Below are positions 39,801 through 52,700 of a stretch of 64,000 nucleotides of DNA, piece by piece (the stretch's first letter is position 1; each line of letters starts with the position of its first letter). The notes beneath the pieces were generated by a model that saw only the letters and a program-made list of their open reading frames with translations, was not told the origin of the DNA and did not search any database. The translations under genes were made by a program, and so were the position numbers. Source of the stretch: Nematostella vectensis (lineage: Eukaryota > Cnidaria > Anthozoa > Actiniaria > Edwardsiidae). The stretch is from NCBI RefSeq assembly GCF_932526225.1, contig NC_064037.1:9344203-9408202 (forward strand), written 5' to 3'.

Positions 39801-42800
39801 GACTCAAAGATCCAGTCAAACCTTCTCTGTAACATAAATATTATACAAATAGCTGTAAATGCTTGTTCTTATTCAATTTTTGAAGCATGAACCACTTCTT
39901 TATGCAACACGTCTCATGTGTTTGTTTTGTAAGGGGATTTATCAGTTGCGCTGTTAGGGGCCCAATCTCGGATTATGAAGTGGATTATGTTTGTCAACAG
40001 GGTCTTTTTCTGTATAATGCCTAAATGCTTTTTTAGGCTTTCCAAGGCTCTGATGCACTTTGTGCATCTTTCGTCGGCACATCCAATATCTACGGGCAGT
40101 CTGTATTAACCAATGAAACGAGCAGAGACCCTATTGACAAACAGGTAATGCATTCTACAGGCAGGGTGCTTACTCTAAGTAGGTGCTTATTGTAAACAGG
40201 GGGCTAAATAGGGTATAAGGGTGAGGGTATCCACCCCCTCTACCCCACTATGATAATGTATCCTTTGAAAGGTCTTTAGCTGAGTCAAAGATCCAGCCAA
40301 ACCTCCTCTGTAGTATGGGGATATGTAGATGTTTGTAAAAACAATCTTATACATAACACCAACACCTACTTCAATTGTAGTATGGGGATATGTAGTATGG
40401 GGATATGTAGATGTTTGTAAAAACAATCTTATACATAACACCAACACCTACTTCAATTCGAGAACCTACATCAGGGTCAGATCCAGAAGTTCCAAAAAGG
40501 GGGGCCGAAGCAACCGTTTCTAGAAAGGGGGGGGGATTCTTTGTTTTTCCATGTATTTCCCTATATTTCTTGATATTTTTAAGCCAAATATCCGAAAAAA
40601 CAGGGGGTCGGGGCATGCCCAGCTAACCCCTAGATCCGCCCCTGTACATATCGTAACTCACAGTGCTTTATGGGTACGAAATAAATAAGTAAATCAGCAT
40701 GAATAAAATACAAATACATGTTTCAAAACTGTAGCATTTTTGCTTATGTCCCTATAAACATTCACTTGGCTTTCAGAGGCCAGGTTTTTAGTAATTTATA
40801 CATTACCCATGAGCCACTGGGAGTTAAGATGGTTTTCAAGAGTGCAACCTCAAGTCCATTACTTCTGTATCCCTCTTACTTCTGTATCCCTATTACTTCT
40901 GTATCCCTCTTACTTCTGTATCCCTCTTACTTCTGTATCCCTCTTACTTCTGTATCCCTCTTACTTCTGTATCCCTCTTACTTCTGTATCCCTCTTACTT
41001 CTGTATCCCTCTTACTTTTGTATCCCTCTTACTTCTGTATCCCTCTAACTTCTGTATCCCTCTTACTTCTGTATCCCTCTTACTTCTGTATCCCTCTTAC
41101 TTCTGTATCCCTCTTACTTTAGTATCACAAAATTCTTCATCAGTAGCTGTAAAACCTTCATTAAATGCATCACCTAGTACGAACATAACAAAGTTGTTAG
41201 CAAAAAAGATAAAGATATCAGGAGAGTGATAATGGGTGGGTAGTGCACCCTTAAAAACCTTAAACCAACAATTTAATAATGATTATAGTCATACCTAAAA
41301 CCACAATAGCATCGGGTTGGACATGTTTTAGAGCTGCGTTGAAGGACTTCTTGATGTATCTATCAGAATCCCAACGGACTATAGAAGCTAAAAAGGTCGA
41401 TCCTTCACCAATGTATCCCTGTAAAAAAATAAAAATAATAATAAAATTGATAAATGAAAAAAAAAGAAATTGCAATTGCACCCGCATATGTCCAGCCAAG
41501 GGGGCCTAGGATTGCAGTGACCACACCCTTTTAAAGTGTACATATTGTACCTGCATGGGCGGATACAGGGGTGGATTGTGGAAATCCCCCCACTTCTTGA
41601 GAAAAAAAATTGAAAAGTACATTTTTTGTAGAAAATAGCTTGACTCGCTGATGCGACAAATCCAATTTGGCATGAAGTATTGTATGATCTTGATCAGTTA
41701 TAAGCCATCTATCCGGCCATTATCCACCCCCCATATTAAAATCCTGGATCCACCTCTGACCTGTTATCATGTTACAGTAAAAGAAACAAAGATTTTATGT
41801 TGATCTTTACTATTTTAAGTGTTAATTTTGTTGGGCAAACATTTTTTTATTGGTCAAGCGGTATGACATAATCAACCTGTACAAGGTTTTGAACGAAGAA
41901 TTCTTGCAGGCGCCATTTATTGAAAACACAGAAAAACATTCGAAAACCCTAAGAAGTATTCTGAAAACTTGCTAACTGTGCAGGATATCTATGCATTTCG
42001 ACATGAAGCTCCTCTGAAGGCGGTCCTTAGTGTAAAGAAACAGACAATGTTTGTCTATGATGGGGAATATCAATGGAATCAAAATCGAAGCTTCGCCAAG
42101 AAAGTATAATTTAAGTTTGGAATGGGGTATGCTTAGGAAGCTTATTCAAGTTCCTGAATATGGACCATCTGAGATGTGTCTGATAATACAAATGCAGATT
42201 TAGATTGGGTTGCTTGGGTTGAGAAAATTTAAGCAAAGACATGTGGAGACAGGAAACTGATATGTTTTCGCTTTGACAAAAACAAAGGAAGAGATCTCTT
42301 TGCTATAGAACTAAAATTCCTTTAACTGCATGAGAATTATGAAAAAGACGTCATGTTAGCTAGGGTATGCTCAAGGACGTGGCTCTGGGATTTTGGAAAT
42401 GTGTCTGTCATAATTTGTTCCCCTGAGTTAAGAAAGATGAGCAAACACATGAAACGTGTAAAAGGAGGGCGCACAGATATGGAAAAAGTTTAAAGAGTGA
42501 AAAAAGTGGAATACAATGGGCCATTTTAAAAGATAAACATACAGTATACATCTAAAAATGCATGCCAAATGGGAGAGGTTGACCCCAAACTTTTTGTCAT
42601 TATTTTACCTTTTACTGTAACGATATTGGAATAAACATACACAATAAAACAATAAAAAGGGCAGCCCAAGGGGGGTTTAAACCCCCTTTACCCCCTTTCC
42701 AGTAAATCTGCTACTGGATGCAACAAAAGTTTATTCTTAATCTTGATGATTGTAATAACTAGTAAGCATACCAGAACTTGAGGATCTCCAAGAAATAAGA

Positions 42801-42945
42801 AGCTGACAGATTTATCATCCAGCTTCTTGGGAACTCTCCATGTTTGGGAAGCTCTATAGAAACTCCCAATGTCACCGTGGATGTACGCCATAACAAGAAG
42901 AATGAAGGAGACCTTTGCAGGGGAAGGTTTTTTCAATGAAAACAT
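36817..42945 (-). CDS. Cdc1/MPPE1-like metallophosphoesterase, membrane-anchored
   Basis: Eight exons join in phase: 42945-42772, 41418-41295, 41173-41118, 39826-39647, 38983-38807, 38247-38197, 37499-37379 and 37169-36817; about 411 residues, close to human MPPE1/PGAP5. An N-terminal hydrophobic anchor (VSFILLVMAY) precedes the calcineurin-like phosphoesterase fold. Visible metal-site motifs are FLGDPQ (Asp54; Gln stands where DxH is usual), VVLGDAFNEG (Asp101), LAGDNDIGG (Asn140, in place of GNHD), ILAHAP (His224) and SGHLHM (His251, His253). PTCSYRMGTKNMGIG follows. The last exon has two hydrophobic helices (LITYAILSSLTLLLFLL and MFLLNAILGLIFISL). Relatives act in the ER/Golgi on GPI-anchor ethanolamine phosphate; the substrate here is inferred only. 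It is divergent from the Phactr gene. The first exon could be preceded by a noncoding exon near 43972. Confidence 0.85.
37800..38175. repeat. About 205-bp tandem duplication in metallophosphoesterase intron 6
   Basis: TGTCAAGTAGAATGCCATTC and the following roughly 150 bases occur at about 37829 and again at about 38023, with few changes. It lies just downstream, in the direction of transcription, of the 51-nt exon. No coding role. Confidence 0.8.
40262..40316 (-). pseudogene. Truncated copy of metallophosphoesterase exon 4 with its acceptor
   Basis: On the minus strand CTACAG then AGGAGGTTTGGCTGGATCTT and GACTCAGCTAAAGACCT match the exon 4 start (TTACAG, then AGAAGGTTTGACTGGATCTT, at 39826). 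The copy ends after about 45 bases, so it is a partial exon with an intact-looking AG acceptor, in the intron upstream of the real exon. Confidence 0.8.
40313..40460. repeat. About 82-bp tandem duplication
   Basis: GATGTTTGTAAAAACAATCT with the next 50 bases is present at about 40328 and 40410, separated by two GTAGTATGGGGATAT copies. It lies next to the truncated exon 4 copy in the same intron. Confidence 0.85.
40858..41120. repeat. 17-bp minisatellite abutting the metallophosphoesterase exon 3 donor
   Basis: About 15 units, CTTCTGTATCCCTCTTA on the plus strand. On the gene strand each reads GATACAGAA|GTAAGAGG. The exon 3 end is GATACTAAA|GTAAGAGG (junction at 41118/41117), so the exon's last bases and its donor are the first, slightly diverged unit. 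Confidence 0.95.
41419..42771 (-). other. Metallophosphoesterase intron 1, nothing else recognised
   Basis: AT-rich intron with scraps of dispersed repeats (for example near 41550 and 42660). No further exon is needed: exons 1 and 2 match in phase 0. Confidence 0.5.
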
Positions 42946-43959
42946 CAGGCATCATACAAACACTTGAACAGTATTCTGAAAATAATAAGTTTATCAGATA
43001 CTTTTGCTTTGCAGCACCTCATGAAAATTCTATCTATCTTGCCATTTGCTAATATTTTGGCACATGGCAAGATAGAGTTATAGACTATAATCTTTAATAT
43101 TTCCATTACTATAACGCCCCTGTATGCCCGTAAAATATAAGGCCCAACTCCAATCAGAAATGCAAACTAAACATCACCAGACCTAGATACTCATGGATTC
43201 ATCCAAGGTATAGATAACCTTCAAAAGCACATCCAAGCAATGTCATAGAATTGACTCCATTGTCAAAATATCACCCTTGATTTCTGACTAATCCATGTAA
43301 GAGAGGTGGATTGAAGGTAGATTCTTTAAACTTCACATTTGCATCAAGGACAACACAGACTAACCACAAGGTGAGTTTCGTGCAATTCTTTTGAGAATTT
43401 CTTATAAATTTTGAGGTTTAAATATCCCCTATTTAAGCCCTAACTATAGTTCATTGCAGTCCATAAACATTATGCTTTGGCTACCTGTGATTCCAAAGCC
43501 GCTGAACGTACTTTTTGGTTCGTAGCAGCGTTAATAATATTAAATGAGCAACCATTGGAATATAATAAGTACTCTTTGAAGACTTGTACAAACAAGGGAA
43601 GCGTACACTTCCCTGAACAAACAAAACGATGCTATAACACAAAGCATTACTTATATACCGTATTATAATTAAATAAAACAGCCATACATAAAAAAAAAAC
43701 ATTAAGTTTTTAGCACGTGTTACTGCGAGTGTCTACGGGTGTCTATACATTATAAGTATTTGACATTTTTATGACTCCGAGCGGACGGGATAGAATTTTC
43801 AAGATCGCAGTGTTGATTAACCGTCGTCTTCTTGTGAAGGCGGCGATATCCGGATTATGCGCGAATCGTAAGGAAACACGTTAAATTTTTTTAGATTACG
43901 AATTTCTAGAACACTGACAAACTGAAGCATAAGTTAAAAGCAAGACAAACACCGATGTT

Positions 43960-44262
43960 CAAGTACTTACATACCCAGACGGCAAAGTCCCTGTCGATCT
44001 TTGGGCAGGACTCTGTGTATATATTACCAGGCGTTCCTAGTTGCACAGCAAAGAGTCTAGAAAATGCCAATCAACACCCCTAGAAATAAAACCAAAATAA
44101 AACCTACCTCACTGAAAAAAAATATATATAACAGCAATATGGACAAAAGGCAATCTAAATTTTACTGCTAGCCACTTCGGATATATTTTCAACGTATTTG
44201 AACTTTAAAAAATGAAAAGAGAAAAATTTAATAAACTCTATAACTTTCTTTTTTTGTGTTAG
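43960..44262. promoter_or_regulatory. Candidate bidirectional promoter region
   Basis: The metallophosphoesterase (minus) and Phactr (plus) point away from each other here. On the minus strand CTGGGTAT|GTAAGTACTTG near 43968 looks like the donor of a noncoding first exon (about 44040-43972). On the plus strand a pyrimidine tract ending TTTTTGTGTTAG at 44262 looks like an acceptor for the first recognised Phactr exon. No TATA box was identified. Transcription starts cannot be fixed from sequence. Confidence 0.3.
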
Positions 44263-46733
44263 TTTTGTTCGTTACAAAATTCGTGGGAAGATCCCGGGAA
44301 ACCAGTACGGAAAATAATACCGGAAACGTTGCCCAGGGGAAGTGAGAATTCGCCAAGGCGTTACCATCTTATTACCGTGGAGAGCTCGGCCCTAGTGGCG
44401 GAACATGAAAGTGTTGGAAGCGATATGGAGGAGGAAAGAAGTGGTAGCAAAGATGCCACTAGTACATACTTAGCTACTTTACCCAAATCCTACCACCCTA
44501 AACTAACGAGAGAGAGATCAAACAGTGACCCAGGGATAAGGGATACCTTGGTAATGAACGGAGGAAATGCCCTGACTGGGAATAACAGTAGAATCGGGTT
44601 TACTTCGTCCACCGTCGAGAGAGAAATACGCACTCCTGCGGTCTCGACTCCTCCGCCGATGAGGAAAAATAAATTCGCAGCGAGCATCGGCAAGTTTTTA
44701 AGACCTTGGAGATGGGGACGGAGAAAGAAGAGTGAAAAGTTTATAGCTACCTCGCAGAGTAAGTCGATTTTCAAGTCATTTCCGCTCGTCTTTGTATGTT
44801 TGTTCGGATGAAATGGCCATGGTACTTTTTCCTCTGTGTAGTAGCGTTACTCAATTCACCATGTTTACTTTGATTTTCCTAAGTTTGCAAATGAACTTCG
44901 CAGCTTACTTCTATAGATATATATATCATCTCTAGTTAACTGTACATATATGATAAATATATTGCATTTCTCTCACATTATTTACAATATGCCAGACTTT
45001 AAATTGTATATTTGTGAACAGAAAAATCTCAGATCCTCATTTTAATTTTTTTTCATCAAGAAGATAAGCTTATGTATTTGAATTTTTACGAAGAAAAACT
45101 GTTGTCTTAGAGCTAAAACTTCTGATGTATCTTAAAATGGAAATTTTGATCAATGTCCTTGTCATGTTGTTTTCAAAACACGTTATTTTATGCAGATTTT
45201 TATATCCAACCTACGAACCGGGTAGGGATTAAGTAATATCAACTGTTCGTCACCAAGTAGACCAAAATAAAATTTTTTGTTATATTTTAATATTCTTCAA
45301 AAACATAACATTAGTATGTAGTATCTCTTTTTACTGAACCGATCCCTTGTATTGTAAAATATTGTTTTTAATATTTGCTACATGCATTTTCTTTTATCAT
45401 TGAAATGTGTTTACGAGGGGGCCACATTTTCTGAACTACAATACAGCAATATTCTTGACACTTGACAATACAAACGGTCTATCACTTTCCACAATAATTC
45501 CTATCACTTCAGTTTGTGTTACATGATATTTTTGAAGTCACGACAACCCGGTCTATAATTTTCTCCTCCAAAACCATTATACTTAAAGTAAAGAGACTAC
45601 AGTATATAAAATGCATAAGTAAGTATACAAACTGCTGTGTAAATTGTCAGAACCCAGATCATATCTCGCATCCTAAAAGCAACGATTTTAAGCAATTGCC
45701 AATCTCACTAATTGTCTAATGCTGTTCTGAAATGTGATATATTTTTCATACAACCCTTCGGCAATGATTTCACTTCAAACAAACTTGATACTGTTCCATA
45801 TCTACATAAAGTAACACCATAGCCAGCAGCTACTGGATGGCAAATACTTGTAACACTCACTTGACTTTTACAGATATCAATATTTGATTCTAGCCGCCTA
45901 AACTTTCTTTCTCTTTCTAGGTCAATCCCAATAGCCCAATCATATTGTTTATTGCAAAATATGCTAATTGCTCATTTTCTAGCTCTTTCCTTTTGATAAT
46001 ACCAGAGAAGTAATTTAGGGTTCCATTCACAGTCTGATGATTATTGTGGTATAGATTATGTTTAAATACTTAGAACTGATGTTTTTTGGTGGGAGCATAA
46101 TCTTTTTCATCTGCTAGACTGACTAGTAAGTTATAAATAAGAGTATTAATTGTTAAATTTTGTAGTTCTGGTTCAAAAAATCATAAACAATTTGAATTTT
46201 GAAATCCAACTGATTTTTCCAAAATGCTTTATCAAAAAAATTGGTATCATCAGGAACTGAGAAGGTTGAATTTTATATTCATGGTAAATGCTAATTGAAA
46301 TAATTGATGTTCATAAGAATTTTTTTTTGTAATGGGATTTTTATATCTTAATGATTGTCATAGTATGTTCTTATTTTTGCCAAGTTCCTGTGATAGGGTA
46401 TATTTAAAAGTGTATAAGATGATATGATGTGTTTGTAAAAGCATTGTGGTTTTCCCACCAACCGACTGACTGATAAACTGACTAAATGACCGATTAACTA
46501 TCTGACTGATTGACTGTCTGTCTGACTGAGTGATTGTCTGTCTGTCTGAGTGATTGTCTGTCTGTCTGACTGAGTGATTCTATGTCTGACTGAATGATTG
46601 TCTGTCTGTCTGACTAAGTGATTGTCTGACTGAGTGATTGTCTGTCTGACTGAGTGATTGTCTATCTGTCTGACTGAGTGATTGTCTATCTGTCTGACTG
46701 AGTGATTGTCTGTCTGTCTGTCTGACTAAGTGA

Positions 46734-46767
<34 letters not shown>

Positions 46768-49700
46768 GAGCAATTGACAGTCTGTCTGACTGAGTGATTG
46801 TCTGTCTGTCTAACTGAGTGATTGACTTTCTGTCTGACTGAGTGATTGACAGTATGTCTGACTGAGTGATTGTCTGTCTGTCTGAATGACTGAGTGATAG
46901 TCTGTCTGACTGAGTGATTGACTGTCTGACTGTCTTATTGACCAACTATTCTTAATTCACGTTCCCAGGAGGATGAATTCTGCTTAAAAGAATATCATAA
47001 GTCCATTGAAAATATCATTAATCAAATGCAGCAAAGAACAGTTGTAACAAAAAAGTCTTAATGTGCTTATGTGGACTATGCTCACTCATTAGATGCTATC
47101 CTTTCGAGCTAAAATTTATTGTCTTGAAATCCTAGGAAATTAAGAGATATCTTGTGGTTTATACTTACATTGCTGCAGCTCTATAACCCAAAATCTTCAT
47201 CTTGTGTTGTATCAGTACTGTAATACAGCTCTATAACCCCAAATCTTTGTTGTGTGTTGTATACACCTATTTCAAAATACGTTGCCAGCACAAATCACTT
47301 GTGTGATTAGTTTACCTTCTATGTACTCTTAGAGGTAATTATTCCTTACAAGCCACAAACCTTTATTGAAATACATGAAGGTGTATACATTGCTGCAGCT
47401 TTATAACCCAAAATCTTTATCTTGTGTTGTATCAGTACTGTAATACAGCTGTATAACCCCAAATCTTTGTTGTTTGTTGTATACAACTATTTCAAAAAAG
47501 GTAGCAATTTGGTTATCTAAGATGTGTGTGTCGTAGCCCGCGGTGTATCATTAGATCTAATTTCAGACAGGCTGGATATTTAAATTTTGTAGCCGTCACA
47601 TTTTGTCTCAATTTGCCTCACAGTTATAGAATTAAGGATGTGAAAAAGTTGACAAATGTCAGTGAGTGGAAACAATTGCTACTTTCGCAACACAGTAGAA
47701 AATTTGCGGAGGAAAACTTGGAGATTGATTTTACTGGGATCCAGGAAAGACTAGAAAGACAGGTGAAATTGTGGCCGTAATTTCTTGTGATTCATTTGTC
47801 CTAGAATATAAAAATAATCAGAAATCACGATTTTAAACAAAAGAACAACTGACTGTGCATTCGCAACAACAAACAATTAATTATTATAGTGTTGATGAGA
47901 GAATCAATTTAAGTGTATGTAAATACGCGAAGTACATGTTTGTCGTAAGTAAAAACTTTACAAAACTAGATTAATCCAAAAACACTAACCAGTATATCTG
48001 GGTAAAACATAATGATGTTTGCTCAGTTATTAGCTCTCAGTTCTTCTTGTCTTTGTAGAGCTATTTGTCTAATCTAAAATTTGATAGAATTAAAATATTT
48101 TGAGCATAGACGCAAATGACTAAAATTACCCGATATCACTATAACTTTACCTTTTGCGCGTCATACCAATTCATTTTAAGCAGTAATGGATTAAGGATTG
48201 AGACAATTCAGAGCCTGTGCTTTTGTAGATGTTGTCAGCACTCTTAGCTAAAGTCGAAGTCAGATTTTCTAAGATTGACTCCAGCACAATAAGCTCTTCA
48301 TGTTCCTAAAACTTCCAGTTCCCAACTTGCTTCCCGTACAAATTGTGCATCTAGGGCTATGTTACCAAATTTTGCGAATGTAGCCACAGTGCCCACTTTG
48401 ACCCCCCATATAAATACGCAATTAATAGAAAAGCCTAGCAAATATCTCATCAAAATAACCCGGTACCTAAGATCTTTGTTGACTACGATGCAGGCATTTT
48501 TAGCACTGTTTGGCTAGCACACTTAATTGGCTCCCATGGTTCTTTGATCTTTAAATGGTATAATTGCATTTAGCTGAGGCTAATATTTCCCTCCAGTTAT
48601 GACACACATCTGTGATTGCAACCTTTTTTTAAATAGGTATATACATTGTTGCACCTCTATAACCCAAATCTTCAGTAATACAGCTCTCTAACCTCAAGTC
48701 TTCCTGTTTATTGCAGATTTAGAGAGACAGCTGTCAGTCAGATCACGGAGAGAGGATTTGGTAAAAAAAGGCATTATTCCTGAAAGAAGCCTAGGTAGGT
48801 ATATCATATTTACCGGCGTATAATGCGCACCTGCGTATAATCCGAACCCCAATTTTCAAGGCCTTTTTTAAAAAAATTAAAAAACCCTCATATAATACGC
48901 ACCCCAATAGAAAAAGAAAGGAATTGAGAAACAACCAAAAAAGAAACAAAAGTATCAAAGTGAGATAAATATTAAATGTTCAGATATACAATTCATTTTA
49001 TTTATACATAAGTAGGGTATGGTAAATGCTTTTCTATATCAGAACTTGAAGGTGATAATCACTTTGAACCTCTTAGGCATAAGCAACACATCTTAGCACA
49101 ACTGTGAAGCTGTTACTCTTATCGCTGAACATTAATTGTATTTTCACATGGAACATCAAAATGCCAGCTTGTGTTCGTTCATTGCAATTTCTGCCATTTT
49201 GGACGAGGTGCAGAGAGACTGGGTCGAGTAAATTCCAACATGGCAGACAAGAAAAATGCAAACGAAGCATACATAAAAGCCTGGCGTTTGCCCGGTGTTT
49301 TATAGCGAATAACCAGCTTTGAGCGATTCAAGATGGCGGGCACGAATTGCTCGAGGCTGGTTTTTCACTATAAAAACACCAAGTATGCAGGCTACATAAG
49401 TAATTGCTGTTTTTTCTGGTACGTTTTTGGGCTTATTTTCTTACAAAACACACAATGAGCAAATTAAAATATTCTTCGTTTGGAATACCTTTTACTTTGT
49501 TTGTAAAGCGACTTTCTTTCTGTTTCTCACCTTCAATGGGATTTCCACATTTTCTTTTTGATTTCCGTTTTTTATCATACTGAGAACAATGGGTTCCACA
49601 TATAATACGTACCCCGTTTTTCAAGGCCATTTTAGGAGTAAAAAAGGTACATTATACAGCGGTAAATATGGTACCTCCCATTCTCAGTGTTGTGCAGGGG

Positions 49701-52700
49701 AAAGGTACTCAACTTTAAGCATAAGGTTTAACGACTTTGCCTAGAAAGACTTTTTGGTACTTTTTATTGTCAAAACATTCTTTCCAGTGTCACTGTTATA
49801 GCCCACAGACTGCAGGTAATAAGTCAACCATAGGATTCTCTAGTTTAATATAGTTCTTTCGTTGATGTAATATATTTTTTCTATTTCAGAACCATGCCCA
49901 GAGCAGAATGGCAGTGTGGTCGAGGGACCTTGTGGTACAGACTCCCCACGCCTACCCCCCTTGGTGGCTCCCAAACCCATAAGAGACAATAATAAGCAAC
50001 TGGTCAGCATACTCAAGCCCTCCCCCCTGCCAAAACCTAAAGCCGATCACGATGAGGTCACTGTAAAACAAGTGGATCAGAACAGTATGATGAACCAACT
50101 GTCAATGGAATTTGGTGAGAATTATTATTATTCCAGTATTTCATTTATCTGATACATTTACTGTAATCTGAGTATTTCCGGATTACAGTCAGTCTTGTAT
50201 GCTTGCGCAATTTTAAGACAAAAAAAGTTTTTTTTTTTTATGTATAATATCCATCGTTTATGATTATTTGTTACATTTAAAGTGAGGTTAATTGATTGTA
50301 TGAAATAGATTGATATGGTATCAGAAATGATCTGATATTTTCCTTGACAATCAGAACATTTATTGAAATTTTTTGGGATCTATTTACTGTAGACTGTGGT
50401 CGTGAGGTGTAAAGAAAATTCACAAAAAGGTCTTGACAACTCAAGACCAGGCAAGTGCCACAAAAGAAAAGACTTTGTAGCTTTGTGGAATACAGCTACC
50501 GTATACCACAGAATATATTTTGACTTTTTATGGGGATGGTCATTACCTTTTGTTTGTTATAGCTAAGCGTGGGACGCAACCCAGTCCTGCAGTTAGAAAA
50601 TCTAACAAGGGCCAAGTGGCAGCTCAGAATGGAGCAAGGTTAGTCCTAAGATTAAGGATGTGGTATGGATAAAATCTCAGTTCAATGTCATTTTAAATTG
50701 TAAAAGTTATGGCCTTTTGTTTTAGATTTAAAACTCAATATTTTTTGTCGAAGTGGGAACATTATGTAGTTATTATAAAGTGCTGCGCAACATTTCAATG
50801 CTTAAAACGTGTTTTGCCTATTTTGCATGTTTTGCCCTATCACACCTTTTTTGCCCTTTTTGCCCTATCACACACTTTTTTTGCCCTATCACACTTTTTT
50901 GCCCAATCACACCTTTTTTGCCCTTTTTGCCCTATCACACACTTTTTGCCCTATCACACACTTTTTTGCCCAATCACACCTTTTTTGCCCTTTTTGCCCT
51001 ATCACACACTTTTTGCCCTATCACACACTTTTTTGCCCAATCACACCTTTTTTGCCCATTTTGCCCTATCACACACTTTTTTGCCCAATCACACACTTTT
51101 TGCCCTATCACACACTTTTTTGCCCAATCACACACTTTTTGCCCTATCACACACTTTTTTGCCCAATCACAAACTTTTTTGCCCTTTTTGCCCAATCACA
51201 CACTTTTTTGCCCTTTTTGCCCTATCACACACTTTTTTTGCCCTATCACAAAAAAAGCAAAAAAGGCGCTATGGGCAAAAAAGGCAAAAAGGGCGCAATG
51301 GTCAAAAAAGGCAAAATAAGGCAAAAAAGGTGTAACTTAATTTGACGTTTTGTGTTTTCTATTGTCGATAAAAATTCTAACACTGCTTATCGCTCCCATC
51401 TATTCACATTTCTTTTCCTCTCTATAAAAAGGACAGAATCTTAAATAGAATTTCAAGAGCATTCCATTTATAATATTGATCAAACTACAAAGCAAAATGT
51501 TACTTTTCAATCAGCAAAAAAAAAAACGGAGCAATGTTCATAAAAAAATTGGCTTTAAAACGGCTGTTTTTTATGGCACTGTTTTGATTTTCTTTGTTTT
51601 TAAACTGTTTTTGAAATTTTTACTTTGAATCTCTTACTTTGAATTCGAGGTGCACATTAGACAAACGTTATCCAAATAAAATAGAGTGTAGCTTTCTCAA
51701 GATCAAAGTTATAATCATAAACCTAGCGTTATAATTTTTGTTACGCTCTGATGCGCAACCCCGTCCGCAATGCCTTATAAGGCTCAAAAGATACTGTAAT
51801 TGAAAGTAAAATATACTGTATGTTTCATGTTTTACATGAAACATAAATGCATGGAATGTACTTTTTCGTGTTTTACATATACTGTATGTTTCATGTTTTA
51901 CATGTTAAAAGTGTTGTGCTTGTCTGTGTGCTGACGTCAGATATTCTGTGTTTATTTAGGCCACAATTTTTTTTTGAAATCTCCTCTTTATCCACAGGGT
52001 AATGATGGTAAAAAGTGCTAGTGATGAAGCACAAATGAACTATTATGACGATAGTGATTCTGATGAGGAACATGTTAGGTGCATGCCTTTCACTCGGACA
52101 AACATCAAAAGGGATTCAAATCGGGACAAACCCAGGGTTCCCCTGGCACAGTCAGACCCGGAGGCAACGGACTCGGAGGAGGAGGAGCATGATGGGGTTG
52201 TTACAGGTCGGTACAATTGGGTGTTGTTACAGGTGGGTACAATTGGGGGTTGTTACAGGTGGGTACAATTGGGGGTTGTTACAGGTGGGTACAATTGGGG
52301 GTTGTTACAGGTGGGTACAATTGGGGGTTGTTACAGGTGGGTACAATTGGGGGTTGTTATAGGTGGGTACAATTGGGGGTTGTTACAGGTGGGTACAATT
52401 GGAGGTAGTTACAGGTGGGTACAATTGGGGGTTGTTACAGGTGGGTACAATTGGGGGTTGTTACAGGTGGGTACAATTGGGGGTTGTTACAGGTGGGTAC
52501 AATTGGGGGTTGTTACAGGTGGGTACAATTGGGGGTTGTTACAGGTGGGTACAATTGGGGGTTGTTACAGGTGGGTACAATTGGGGGTTGTTACAGGTGG
52601 GTACAATTTGGGGTTGTTACAGGTGGGTACAATTGGGGGTTGTTACAGGTGGGTACAATTGGGGGTTGTTACAGGTGGGTACAATTGGAGGTAGTTACAG

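Noticed and set aside
46580-46945. DRQTDRQ frame on the minus strand
   Set aside because: Degenerate tetranucleotide repeat inside a plus-strand Phactr intron.
47526-47780. 84-codon frame as a Phactr alternative exon
   Set aside because: Composition looks coding-like, but the possible acceptor at CTCACAG does not keep Phactr phase; left as an open question.
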